Shown: positions 17,290 through 25,644, numbered from the stretch's first letter. The stretch: 64,000 bases of DNA from JACCTU01 sp963737405 (GCA_963737405.1 CAVTSL010000005.1:62001-126000), one strand, 5' to 3'. Program-made: numbers and translations. The notes: generated by a model from the sequence alone, not told the origin.

Positions 17290-17895
17290 GTGAGCTGGAG
17301 CCGTGGCCGTCTGGCGTCGTTCGTGGGCGGCACGGTGGTGACGCTCGCCGCGCTCGTAGGGCCGCTCCATGACCTGCAGTTCGAGCTCTTGATCGCGCAC
17401 CTGCTCCAGAACGTCGTCCTCGCCGAGTGGGCGCCGGCGCTCCTCATGTTCGGGCTGCCGCCCGAGCTCGGCCGCCGCCTCGCCCGCTACGCACCTGCGT
17501 GGGCGACCCTACCGCTGTGGCTGGTCGTCTACTACGTCTGGCACCTGCCGCCGATCTACGACGCCGCGCTCGAGCACCCGAACACCGTGCTCCAGCTCGA
17601 GCACCTCTCCTACCTCTTGGCCGGCTGTGCATTCTGGCTGTCGATCGCGCACGGGCCGATGTCGCCGGGATCGAAGGCGGGCTTCATCTTCGCCGCGTTC
17701 ATCCTTGCGAGCCCGCTCGGGCTGATGCTCGCGCTCGTGCCGACGGCGGTCTACGACTTCTACGACGGCCACTGGGGGCTGAGCGCCCTCGAGGACCAGC
17801 AGATCGCCGGCCTGACGATGTCGTCCGAAGAGGCGGTGGGGTTCTTCGCGGTGTTCGCGTACTACTTCGCGCTCTTCGCGCGAGAGCAGGCGTAG
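17290..17895 (+). CDS. ctaG: CtaG-type cytochrome c oxidase assembly membrane protein
   Basis: The 201-residue protein has about six transmembrane helices and the motifs of the caa3-type CtaG family (PF09678): FELLIAHLLQNVVLAEWAPALLMFGLPP, VYYVWHLPPIYDAALEHP, LQLEHLSYLLAGCAFWLSI and the C-terminal LSALEDQQIAGLTM. The conserved His residues are present. The family helps insert copper into the oxidase in Bacillus. The GTG at 17290 is preferred because longer frames run through the tRNA-Gly gene. No oxidase subunits are nearby. Confidence 0.85.
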   Translation: MSWSRGRLASFVGGTVVTLAALVGPLHDLQFELLIAHLLQNVVLAEWAPALLMFGLPPELGRRLARYAPAWATLPLWLVVYYVWHLPPIYDAALEHPNTVLQLEHLSYLLAGCAFWLSIAHGPMSPGSKAGFIFAAFILASPLGLMLALVPTAVYDFYDGHWGLSALEDQQIAGLTMSSEEAVGFFAVFAYYFALFAREQA

Positions 17896-18374
17896 ACGGT
17901 CGGGTGAATCGGGGCGGCCGGATTCGAACCGGCGATCCTCTGCGTCCCAAACGCAGCGCTCTGACCAGGCTGAGCTACACCCCGACGTCGTTCATATGAG
18001 CGTACAGCGTGACAGTTCGCGCAGACGAGCTCGCACTTCTCCACTTCGAGGATGGCCGCCCGTTTTTGCCGACGGCGAACGAGGTTGCTGACCTCGTCGA
18101 CCTTCTCGACGCCGGGGAGATGGTCGAACGTCATGGCTGCGTGGTGGAAGCGCCGGCCGCAGTCGGCGCACGGGTGGCTCTTGAGCTCGTGGTACCAGGC
18201 GTAGAGCGCGGCGGCCCACTCCCGTTTCTGCCGAAGCCTCACGTCCCGTGTTCGCTCGTGATAGGCGCGGTCGTAGATCCGGCGGCAGTCTTTGCACCAC
18301 GACTGGTGGCCGCCCCGGAATCGATGGAACTGATCCAGCGGCTTCACGACGAGGCAGCGGCGACACCGGCGCAT
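17862..18374 (-). CDS. HNH endonuclease-like protein reading through tRNA-Pro
   Basis: The 170-residue frame starts at an ATG (18374) and opens with a zinc-ribbon motif CRRC...WCKDC. An HNH core follows, built from CADCGRRFHH, MTFDHLPG and CELVCANCHAVR, with paired cysteines as in small phage-type HNH nucleases. The HNH part ends near 17998, but no in-frame stop occurs there. The frame continues through tRNA-Pro on the same strand and ends at 17862 inside the 3' end of ctaG. The last 45 residues are therefore probably not natural protein sequence; a lost stop, or one indel, would explain it. In another frame a TAG lies in the first bases of the tRNA. Confidence 0.68.
   Translation of the reverse strand: MRRCRRCLVVKPLDQFHRFRGGHQSWCKDCRRIYDRAYHERTRDVRLRQKREWAAALYAWYHELKSHPCADCGRRFHHAAMTFDHLPGVEKVDEVSNLVRRRQKRAAILEVEKCELVCANCHAVRSYERRRGVAQPGQSAAFGTQRIAGSNPAAPIHPTVYACSRAKSAK
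17909..17984 (-). tRNA. tRNA-Pro (anticodon TGG)
   Basis: Minus-strand cloverleaf with acceptor CGGGGTG/CGCCCCG, anticodon stem CTGCG/CGCAG around TTTGGGA (anticodon TGG), T loop TTCGAAT and discriminator A. It is embedded in the 3' extension of the HNH frame. Confidence 0.94.
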
Positions 18375-18470
18375 CCGCCCAGAGTAGTTGTCTCGTCGGA
18401 CAACTCTCCACGCGAGCCATGGCCAAATGGGCTTTGCCGGCGTCCGCGGAATGCCGTAGCCTGCCCGCGC

Positions 18471-18941
18471 ATGTCGCGTGCGACGCGTCTCGCCGGCGTC
18501 CTCGGAGCGCTCCTGCTGGCGTGCGTCGCGGCCGCGCCCGCACCGGCTCGCCCGACGGTCCCCGAGGCCGAGCTGATCCGCGCGGTCAACCAGGCGCGCG
18601 CGCCGTACGGGCTTGCGCCGCTGCGGCTCGACCTCCGGCTCGAGCGCGCGGCCCGTGCGAAGTCGAGCGAGATGCTCCGCACCGGCACGTTCGCGCACGG
18701 CGACGTTCGCGGGAGGCTCGTCCGGTTCGGCGTCAAGGGCCCGATGTACGGCGAGAACCTCGCGTGGGCGACGGGGTCGAGCGCGAGCGCGACGAGGATC
18801 GTGCAGATGTGGATGGCGAGCCCGGGACATCGCGCGAACCTGCTCCGCCCGACGTTCCGCCGGATCGGGATCGGCCGGCGCGTCGGAGCGTTCGCCGGAT
18901 ACGGCAGCGCGGCGGTCGTCACCGCCGACTTCGCGGGCTAG
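18471..18941 (+). CDS. Secreted CAP-domain protein (second copy)
   Basis: The 156-residue protein has a signal peptide (LAGVLGALLLACVAAAPAPA) and a CAP domain with AVNQARAPYGLAPLRLD, KSSEMLRTGTFAHGD, YGENLAW and MWMASPGHRANLLRPTFRRIGIG. It shares the overall plan and the LAPLRL motif with the protein at 13921, so the two are likely ancient paralogues. The ATG at 18471 begins the signal peptide; a longer frame upstream is antisense to the HNH gene. It ends seven bases before the convergent response regulator stop. Confidence 0.86.
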   Translation: MSRATRLAGVLGALLLACVAAAPAPARPTVPEAELIRAVNQARAPYGLAPLRLDLRLERAARAKSSEMLRTGTFAHGDVRGRLVRFGVKGPMYGENLAWATGSSASATRIVQMWMASPGHRANLLRPTFRRIGIGRRVGAFAGYGSAAVVTADFAG

Positions 18942-18947
18942 CGGGGT

Positions 18948-19382
18948 CTACTCCTCCATCAGCGCGCGAAGGTCCGCGAGCTTCTCGTGGCGGAGCTGGT
19001 CGCGCTCGCCTCGATCGATCCGGTCGAGCAGGTCGCGGACGAGCGGCGCGAGCTCGAGCGGGTTGAACGGCTTCGTGATGTAGTCGACCCCGCCGATGTC
19101 GAGACCCTTCGCGCGGTCGCGGAACTCCGCGCGCGCGGTCAGGAAGACGATCGGGATGCCGCGCGTGCTCGGGTCGTCGATCAGCTGCTCCGCGACCCGC
19201 CAGCCGTCGAGCCCCGGCATCATCACGTCGAGCAGGATCACGTCGGGCTTCTCTGCGCGAGCCTTCTCGAGGCCGCTCGGCCCGTCGGCCGCCTCGGACA
19301 CCTGCATGCCCTCGGCCTCGAGGTTCACCCGGCAGAGCAGCCGGATGGGAGCCTCATCGTCGATTACGAGCACTCTGGTCAT
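18948..19382 (-). CDS. Single-domain response regulator
   Basis: The 144-residue product is a receiver domain: acidic DDE at the N-terminus (VLVIDDEAPIRLL), phospho-acceptor Asp in VILLDVMMPGLDG (about residue 53), conserved Thr in VFLTARA and Lys in DYITKPFNP. A short helical tail with QLRHEKLADLRALMEE follows but there is no output domain. Its start overlaps the stop of the large kinase gene by four bases (19379-19382), so the pair is translationally coupled and the kinase is its obvious phosphodonor. Confidence 0.93.
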   Translation of the reverse strand: MTRVLVIDDEAPIRLLCRVNLEAEGMQVSEAADGPSGLEKARAEKPDVILLDVMMPGLDGWRVAEQLIDDPSTRGIPIVFLTARAEFRDRAKGLDIGGVDYITKPFNPLELAPLVRDLLDRIDRGERDQLRHEKLADLRALMEE

Positions 19383-22300
19383 GAGGGGCCGGATCCACCC
19401 GCGAGTACCCGGGCCACCGGAAGCTCGAACGTGAACCGAGAGCCCTCGCCTTCGGCGGACTCGACCCAGATCCTTCCGCCCATCGCATTCACGAGACCCT
19501 GCGCGAGGAAGAGGCCGAGCCCGGTCCCGCCCCGCTCGGCGTCTGCCCGATAGAACTTCCGGAAGATCCGCTCGCGCTCGACAGCGGGGATCCCGTGCCC
19601 CTCGTCGGCGACGTGGAACTCGACGGTGTCGCTCTTGCGACGCGCGGCGACGGTCACGCGGCCCCCTTCGGGCGAATACTTGACGGCGTTGTCGAGGAGA
19701 TGTGAGAGCACCTGGCGAAGTTTCTCAGCGTCGGCCTCTGCTGCGAGCGGTTCCGTCGGGAGATCCAACACGAAACGGTGTCCGCCGCCGCCGTTCTCCC
19801 GCGCGGACGAGACCACGTCGTTGACGAGCGGCTGCACGTCCGTCGCCGCGAGGTTGACCTGGAGGTCGCCCGTGTCGAGCCGCGCGACGCTCAGAAGGGC
19901 GTCGACGATCCGCGTCAGCCGCTCGGACTCGGACGTGATGTAGCTGAGGAACGTCTTGCGCTCCTCGTCCCCGAAGGCCACGTCCTCACGGAGCAGCGTC
20001 TCGGCGAAGCCATAGATCGAGGTCAGCGGGCCGCGGAGCTCGTGCGAGACCGTCGAGACGAACTCCGTCTTCATCTCCTCGACGAACCGGTCGGCCGAGA
20101 TGTCCCGGAACGCGAAGATCCGGCCCGAGACGACGCCGGCCGGATCGCGCATCGTCGCCTCGGTCACCGAGAGCCAGGTCTCGCCCCCACCCCGTCGGAT
20201 CGGCACGAGCGTCGAGCCGGAGAGGCTCCGACCGAGGATCTGCTGCGGGTCTCGCCCGAGGGCTTCGCCCGCAGGAACGCCGGTCGCCGCCTCGGCCGCG
20301 CGGTTCCAGAGCACGACGTCGCCCTCGCGGTCGACCGCGACGATCCCGTCGCCGATGTTCTCGAGGATCGCGGCGCTCCGCTCCTTCTCGAGCGCGACCC
20401 GCTGGTAGAGCTCGGCGTTCGAGAGCGCCGCCGAGGTGTTCACCGCGAGCGCGACGAGCGCCTCGGTCTCCTCCGGCCGCCAGGCGCGAGGGTGACGCCC
20501 GTAGACCGACATCACGCCGTGCAGCGCGCCCTCCGGCCCGACGAGCGGCACGCCGAGGTAGGCGGTGAAGCCGGCCGGGAGGAGCACGTCGGATGCGAAG
20601 AGCACGGGGTCGGATCCGGCGTCCGCCACGGCGACCGGCAGGCGCGACTGGGCGACCTCGCCCGAGAGCGGGCCGGCCGCATCGTTGCGGACTCCGAGGG
20701 CGGTCTCGGCGTCGACGCCCGCAACGGCTGTGACGACGAGGTCTCCGGCGTCGACGACCCGGATCGCGCAGGCGTCGGCACCGAGCAGCGCAGGCGCCTG
20801 CTCGACGACCTCGTCCAGCACCGCCGCGGGGTCGAGCTCGGTCGCGAGCACGCTGCCGGTCCGTGCCAGCTGCTGCGCGAGCGAGCGCGACGTGCGCTCG
20901 GCCTCGAAGAGCGCGCTCCGTTCGAGCGCGCCTCGGCCTGCGCCGGCGAGGTGGCGGGCGAGCTCGACGTCGTCGTCGCGGAGCGTCCGCTCCTCGCCGA
21001 AGAACACGAGCACGAGCCCCGCGGTGTCCTCGCGCGACTCGAGCGGGGCGACGAGGAGCGACTCGAACCCCCACGCCGGGCCGAGGCTGCGCCAGCGGGC
21101 CGAGAACCGCTCGTCGCCGGCCACCGCACGCGAGGCGAGGATCCGCCGCTCCGACGACGCGAGCGTGAGCGCGTCGCTTTCCTCGGCAAGCCCTTCCTCG
21201 AGCGCGGCGCGCAGCGGGTCCGGAAGCTCGTGTGCTCCGGCGACGTGCAGCGCGCCGGCGCGCGGCATGACGACCGCCGAGAAGACGCCTCCGAACGCCT
21301 CACCGGCCGCCTGTGCAAGCGCGTCGAGCGTCTCGGCGAGCGAGAGCGGCTGGCCGAGGATGGTCGCGATCCGGTAGAAGCCGCGCTGGATCTCGAGCTG
21401 GCGCTCGTTCTCGACGATCAGCTGCGCGGTGTGGATCCCGAGGCCGAGCTCGCCGGCGAGCGCCTCCAGGAACGAGACGTCGGCGTCGGACCACACGCCG
21501 GGCGTCGTGCGGTGGACGGCGAGGACGCCGATGAGCTCCCCGAAGACGACGATCGGGGTGGCGAGCACGGCGCGGGAGCCGAGCTCGAGAAGCCCCTGCG
21601 TGCCCCCGGCGGGGCTGTCGCGCAGCGCGGACGAGGTCGCGACGTCCGAGATCGCGACCGTCGTCTTGCGGCGCATCGCGAGGTTCGAGGCGGCAAGGCG
21701 GGCGATGTTCGAGCCGTCGAGCGGCTCGAGCCCGGCGGCGAACCACTGCGCCTTGAGCGTCACGTCACTGTCGGGATCGCCGAGCCGCACGAAGCACCTG
21801 TCGGCGTCGAGGGCCGTCGCGACCTCCTTCATCGTCCCGGCGAGGACGGCGTCCAGATCGGCGTCCGTCCGGACCTGCTCCGCGAGGCGGGCGACCGCGA
21901 CCTCGCGCGGCCCCTGTGGCCGCGCCCGAAGCCGCTCGAGGACGGGGCCGGCCTCCGCGGCGAGCGCCTGCAGCCGGGCGAGCTCGTCGCTGTCGAACGC
22001 GTGCTTCCGGCCGACGGAGCCGGCGACGATCACGCCGACGACCTGCTGGGCCGCGAGCATCGGCACGTACGCCACGCTCTCGACGCCGCTCCGCTCGACG
22101 AGGCGCTGACTGACCCGCTTCGAGGCGTGGGCGTCGTAGACCGCGAAGGCGGCCGCGTCGTGGTAGGCGCTGGCGATCCCGGACGGCTCGCGGTCGAGAT
22201 CGAGCCGCACCTCGCGGAACCAGTCGACCTCCTCACCCCGGTCGATCATCGTGAGCCCCTGGGCGGTCCGGGTGGCCTCGTCGATCAGCGCCACGGCTGC

Positions 22301-22732
22301 GACCTCGACGTGCGCGAGCTCCCGCGCCCGGTCGGCGACGGCACGGGCCGCCTCCTCGACCGACTCCGCGCTCCGCAGCCGCCCGAGCTCTTCTGCGGCG
22401 CGTGCGATGCCCGGTGCCGTGAGGATGAGCGTCCGCTCCCGGAAGCGGACGAAGAACGCGACCACGGGAACGAGGGCGAGCAGGATCGCCACGAAGCCGG
22501 GCCAGCCGCTCCCCCCGACGGGCTCCCCGTCCCGGAGGACGAGGGCGCCGAAGACGATCGCCGCGATGCCCCCGCACGGGAAGACGAGTGCGAGCGCCAG
22601 CTCGAGCTCACGGAGCGCCCCCCGCGAGCGGACGAGGACCGGGACGAGCGAGAGGCCCGCGGCGACGTAGGCCGCGCCGAGCACGAGCAGGGGGACTGCG
22701 TTGAGATAGATGGCCTGCTGCTCGGCTGTCAC
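19379..22732 (-). CDS. Large multi-GAF/PAS sensor histidine kinase
   Basis: The 1,117-residue protein has four hydrophobic helices in residues 1-105. About four GAF domains follow (roughly 115-270, 285-440, 455-605 and 620-775), then a PAS domain (about 795-885, with NIGDGIVAVDREGDVVLWN). The HisKA carries the phospho-His in STVSHELRGPLTSIYG near residue 899, and the HATPase has HLLDNAVKYSPEGG, DEGHGIP and GTGLGLF near the C-terminus. It is a membrane-anchored kinase integrating several ligands. The frame is clean over 3.3 kb, unlike the five-GAF kinase at 10429. GTG start at 22732. It transcribes with the response regulator downstream and away from the ispH leader. Confidence 0.92.
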   Translation of the reverse strand: MTAEQQAIYLNAVPLLVLGAAYVAAGLSLVPVLVRSRGALRELELALALVFPCGGIAAIVFGALVLRDGEPVGGSGWPGFVAILLALVPVVAFFVRFRERTLILTAPGIARAAEELGRLRSAESVEEAARAVADRARELAHVEVAAVALIDEATRTAQGLTMIDRGEEVDWFREVRLDLDREPSGIASAYHDAAAFAVYDAHASKRVSQRLVERSGVESVAYVPMLAAQQVVGVIVAGSVGRKHAFDSDELARLQALAAEAGPVLERLRARPQGPREVAVARLAEQVRTDADLDAVLAGTMKEVATALDADRCFVRLGDPDSDVTLKAQWFAAGLEPLDGSNIARLAASNLAMRRKTTVAISDVATSSALRDSPAGGTQGLLELGSRAVLATPIVVFGELIGVLAVHRTTPGVWSDADVSFLEALAGELGLGIHTAQLIVENERQLEIQRGFYRIATILGQPLSLAETLDALAQAAGEAFGGVFSAVVMPRAGALHVAGAHELPDPLRAALEEGLAEESDALTLASSERRILASRAVAGDERFSARWRSLGPAWGFESLLVAPLESREDTAGLVLVFFGEERTLRDDDVELARHLAGAGRGALERSALFEAERTSRSLAQQLARTGSVLATELDPAAVLDEVVEQAPALLGADACAIRVVDAGDLVVTAVAGVDAETALGVRNDAAGPLSGEVAQSRLPVAVADAGSDPVLFASDVLLPAGFTAYLGVPLVGPEGALHGVMSVYGRHPRAWRPEETEALVALAVNTSAALSNAELYQRVALEKERSAAILENIGDGIVAVDREGDVVLWNRAAEAATGVPAGEALGRDPQQILGRSLSGSTLVPIRRGGGETWLSVTEATMRDPAGVVSGRIFAFRDISADRFVEEMKTEFVSTVSHELRGPLTSIYGFAETLLREDVAFGDEERKTFLSYITSESERLTRIVDALLSVARLDTGDLQVNLAATDVQPLVNDVVSSARENGGGGHRFVLDLPTEPLAAEADAEKLRQVLSHLLDNAVKYSPEGGRVTVAARRKSDTVEFHVADEGHGIPAVERERIFRKFYRADAERGGTGLGLFLAQGLVNAMGGRIWVESAEGEGSRFTFELPVARVLAGGSGPS

Positions 22733-22789
22733 TGGGCTGGAGGCAGATGATAGGGAAGGCGAATCACCGTTTTCGCCGGTTTCCCGGCG

Positions 22790-22819
22790 TTGACGATCGT
22801 TCCTCCAGCTTCAAAAGAT
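22790..22819 (+). promoter_or_regulatory. Candidate promoter for the ispH leader RNA
   Basis: TTGACG (22790-22795) is followed after 18 bp by AAAGAT (22814-22819), a fair match to a housekeeping promoter. It points towards the terminator-ended transcript and ispH. Confidence 0.45.
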
Positions 22820-22835
22820 GGGCCGAACGGCCCAT
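22818..22835. promoter_or_regulatory. Palindromic site ATGGGCCG-AA-CGGCCCAT
   Basis: Perfect 8-bp arms with a 2-base centre overlap the candidate -10 region and start site. A near copy (one mismatch in the right arm) lies at 30558-30575 before the lipid-kinase-like gene. Repetition upstream of two genes suggests an operator for one regulator. Confidence 0.5.
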
Positions 22836-22966
22836 TGTCCCGGGAACACGCGGCCGCTAGCTTCTCAGTCACTGGGCGATGCGAACCGCGGCCACCTGGC
22901 CTTGAGTCCGCGGTGAGCACTCTGAAGAGGCCGGCTGCACCGACCCCCCCGAAGCAGCCGGCCTTT
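22821..22966 (+). ncRNA. Candidate structured leader or small RNA upstream of ispH
   Basis: About 145 bases between the candidate promoter and a strong terminator contain no protein frame but several stems. GGCCG/CGGCC occurs at the 5' end, ACCGCGG pairs with CCGCGGT near 22880-22911 around an inner GGCCA/TGGCC hairpin, and the terminator closes the 3' end. The adjacent kinase gene is on the other strand, so this transcript belongs to nothing upstream. It could be an independent small RNA or an attenuating leader whose readthrough feeds ispH. No known riboswitch class is recognised. Confidence 0.45.
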
Positions 22967-22967
22967 T
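22928..22967 (+). terminator. Rho-independent terminator before ispH
   Basis: An 11-bp perfect stem (AGGCCGGCTGC with GCAGCCGGCCT) around a C-rich 15-base loop is followed by TTTTCATTTCC on the plus strand. It lies 38 bp upstream of the ispH start and so ends a short transcript rather than a gene. Confidence 0.8.
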
Positions 22968-23004
22968 CATTTCCTCTTTTCAGGTCGTGGCTACGATCCG
23001 GACG

Positions 23005-23961
23005 ATGCCGAAGCGCGTCCTCCTGGCGTCCCCCCGCGGCTACTGCGCCGGAGTCGAACGGGCCGTCGACACGGTCGAGCTGGCGCTCGAGCACTACGGC
23101 GCCCCGATCTACGTCCGCAAGCAGATCGTCCACAACGCCCACGTCGTCCGTGAGCTGGAGGCGCGCGGCGCGATCTTCGTCGAGAGCGAGCAGGAGGCGC
23201 CCGAGGGCGCGACGATCGTCTTCTCGGCGCACGGCGTGGCCCCCGTGGTCCACGAGAACGCCGCCCTCCGCGGGCTGAACACGATCGACGCGACCTGCCC
23301 GCTCGTGACGAAAGTCCACGTCCAGGCGCGGCGCTACGCGGCCGAGGGGTACACGGTGGTCCTCATCGGCCACGCCGGCCACGAGGAGGTCGAGGGGACG
23401 ATGGGCGAGGCCCCGGAGTCGACGATCCTGATCGAGTCCGTCGAGGACGCGGAGGCGCTCGACCTGCCCGCCGACGCGAAGCTCGCGTACATCACCCAGA
23501 CGACCCTCTCCGTGGACGAGACGGGCGACGTGATCAAGGTGCTCCGCCGGCGCTTTCCGTCGATCTATGCGCCCAAGCGTGAGGACATCTGCTACGCGAC
23601 GTCCAACCGCCAGTGGGCGGTGAAGGAGATGCTCGGCGAGATCGAGCTGCTGCTCGTGATCGGCTCCCGGAACTCGTCGAACTCGAATCGGCTCGTCGAG
23701 GTCGCGCGCGCGAACGGGGTCGCGGCGCACCTGATCGACGACGAGACCGACATCGACGAGGACTGGCTCGACGGCGTCGAGACGGTCGGCGTCACGTCGG
23801 GCGCGTCGGCGCCGGAGAAGCTCGTCACGCGCGTCTGCGACTGGTTCCGCGAGCGGGGCGTCGACGACGTCTCGCCCTATCGCCTCGTCGACGAGGACGT
23901 CGAGTTCCGTCTCCCCGTCGAGCTCCGGCGAGAGCTCGCTCTGGCCGAGTCCCAGTCCTGA
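23005..23961 (+). CDS. ispH: 4-hydroxy-3-methylbut-2-enyl diphosphate reductase
   Basis: The product (318 residues from the ATG at 23005; a GTG at 22987 would add six) is IspH, the last enzyme of the MEP isoprenoid pathway, which makes IPP and DMAPP. The three cysteines of the 4Fe-4S cluster are in PRGYCAGV, NTIDATCPLV and EDICYATSNRQ. The catalytic Glu lies in the GHAGHEEVEGTMGE segment, and SGASAPE is present. The position after a promoter-terminator leader suggests regulated readthrough. Its stop overlaps the next gene's CTG in CTGA, giving a tight two-gene unit. Confidence 0.96.
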   Translation: MPKRVLLASPRGYCAGVERAVDTVELALEHYGAPIYVRKQIVHNAHVVRELEARGAIFVESEQEAPEGATIVFSAHGVAPVVHENAALRGLNTIDATCPLVTKVHVQARRYAAEGYTVVLIGHAGHEEVEGTMGEAPESTILIESVEDAEALDLPADAKLAYITQTTLSVDETGDVIKVLRRRFPSIYAPKREDICYATSNRQWAVKEMLGEIELLLVIGSRNSSNSNRLVEVARANGVAAHLIDDETDIDEDWLDGVETVGVTSGASAPEKLVTRVCDWFRERGVDDVSPYRLVDEDVEFRLPVELRRELALAESQS

Positions 23962-24932
23962 AGACGGCCATCGCGATCCTCGGCGCGATCGCGCTCGCGT
24001 TCTTCGCTGCCGCGGGCGGCTACCTGCTGCGCGACTCGCAGCATCTGGAACCCCGGGCCTGGAGCCACTGCGTCGACACCGCGGGCGGCTTCGACGTCGA
24101 GTACCCCTCGGACTGGCACAGCGCGCGAGGCGCGGTCGCCTGCCGGTTCTTCGACCCCGAGCCGTTCACCGTTCCGCAGAGCTCCGACTTCGGCGGGACG
24201 GCGCTTCGCGTGGACGTCGCGCAGCAGCCGTTCGACGACGTGGTCGCGGGTCTGATCGACAGGCGCTTCGCCGAGACCGAGATCCGCGAGCAGGTGACGA
24301 TCGGCGGCAAGCGCGCGTTCCGGCTCCAGCTCGTCTCGACGGGCGAAGGGCTCGAGGACGAGGGAACGACCACGTACGGCTACGTGATCAGGCGTGCCGC
24401 CGGGCCGCCCGTGCTCGTGACGACCAGCGCGCCGCCCGGAGACCGCATCCGCCACCGCGACGTCGTCGATCGCGCAGCGCAGACGATGCGGCTGTTCGCG
24501 CCGCAGGCGCAGGCGGTCAGCGGGCTCCCGCTGCCCGTCGAGCAGACGCACACTGCACTGCTCGCGGCCGCGGAGGCGCACGACGAGGACGCGCTGCGCG
24601 CGCTCATCGACGAGAAGGAGTTCCGCTACACGTTCGGTGAGAACGTCCCCGGCGGACCGATCGCGTTCTGGCGGGCGGAGAAGGAGCGGAGCGGCACCGA
24701 CCCGATCGACGCGCTCGCGAAGGTCCTGCGGCTGCCGTACGTGCTCTCGCAGGGCATCTACGTCTGGCCGTTCGCCTACGACAAGGGGCCCGGCGAGATG
24801 TCGGAGTACGAGCGCGACCTGCTGCGCAAGGCCGGCCTGACCGCGACCGAGGCGGACGGTGTCGGCTACCTCGGCTGGCGCGCCGGCATCCGGCCGGACG
24901 GGCGCTGGGTCTTCTTCGTCGCGGGGGACTAG
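23958..24932 (+). CDS. Membrane-anchored protein of unknown function
   Basis: The 324-residue frame opens with KTAIAILGAIALAFFAAAGGYLL, a signal anchor. An extracytoplasmic domain follows with a paired-Cys segment (SHCVDT...VACRFFDPE) and blocks such as FDVEYPSDWHSARG, which resembles lipoprotein domains of the DUF/PsbP-like type. The C-terminal third (residues ~190-324) contains GPIAFWRAEKER and IYVWPFAYDKGPGEMSEYERDLL. No ATG, GTG or TTG fits; the CTG overlapping the ispH stop gives the natural N-terminus. I do not recognise the family. Coupling to ispH suggests cotranscription, not shared function. Confidence 0.7.
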   Translation: MKTAIAILGAIALAFFAAAGGYLLRDSQHLEPRAWSHCVDTAGGFDVEYPSDWHSARGAVACRFFDPEPFTVPQSSDFGGTALRVDVAQQPFDDVVAGLIDRRFAETEIREQVTIGGKRAFRLQLVSTGEGLEDEGTTTYGYVIRRAAGPPVLVTTSAPPGDRIRHRDVVDRAAQTMRLFAPQAQAVSGLPLPVEQTHTALLAAAEAHDEDALRALIDEKEFRYTFGENVPGGPIAFWRAEKERSGTDPIDALAKVLRLPYVLSQGIYVWPFAYDKGPGEMSEYERDLLRKAGLTATEADGVGYLGWRAGIRPDGRWVFFVAGD

Positions 24933-24952
24933 GAGTCTGTGGCGGGGCAGGT

Positions 24953-25066
24953 CTCGTTGCCGGGGTGCGATGGGTGGTGCGAGGCAAGGACGCAGGGAGC
25001 GCGCGTATCCGCTGGATACGGGCGCGACTGAGGACGCCGCATCGCGCCGCCCAGCGCGGCCCGGCG
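24953..25066. repeat. Dispersed 114-bp repeat, copy A
   Basis: Copy A matches 50124-50237 at 111 of 114 positions in the same orientation. It contains a small inverted motif TATCC-GCT-GGATA and a GC-rich 3' part. It fills the spacer between two convergent genes (stops at 24932 and 25094), as copy B does. A more diverged similarity continues about 30 bp further to the right. No credible protein is encoded. Confidence 0.9.
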
Positions 25067-25093
25067 GCTCAGCACCTGTCCCGCCGCAGCCTC

Positions 25094-25644
25094 CTAAACT
25101 TCGGCGTAGCGGAAGCAGTCGACGGTGTGGTCGTTGACGAGGCCCGCCGACTGCATGAACGCGTAGCAGACCGTCGGCCCGACGAAGCGGAACCCGCGGC
25201 GCTTGAGCTCCTTGCTCATCGCCTTCGACTCGGCAGTCTCGGCCGGGACCTCCTTCACGGTGCGGAACCGGTTCACCTTGGGCTCACCGTCGACGAACGA
25301 CCAGAGGAGCTCCGAGAGCGAGACGTCGAGCTCGACGATCCGCCGCGCGTTGTCGACCGTCGACTCGACCTTCAGCCGGTTGCGGACGATGGCCGGGTCG
25401 GCGAGGAGCTTCTCGATCCGCTTCGGCGTGTAGCGGGCGACCTTGGCCGCGTCGAAGTCGTCGAACGCCTTCCGGTAGCCGTCGCGCTTGCGGAGGATCG
25501 TCAGCCACGAGAGACCGGCCTGCGCGCCCTCGAGCGTCAGGAGCTCGAACAGCTGCCGGTCGTCGCGCAGCGGCAGCCCCCACTCCTCGTCGTGGTACGC
25601 GATGTACTCGGGCACCCCCTGCGGCACCCATCCGCAGCGCGTCT

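Noticed and set aside
19778..22750. 990-aa plus-strand frame antisense to the multi-GAF kinase.
   Set aside because: Low-complexity Arg/Glu-rich translation with no domain, exactly opposite a clean kinase gene.
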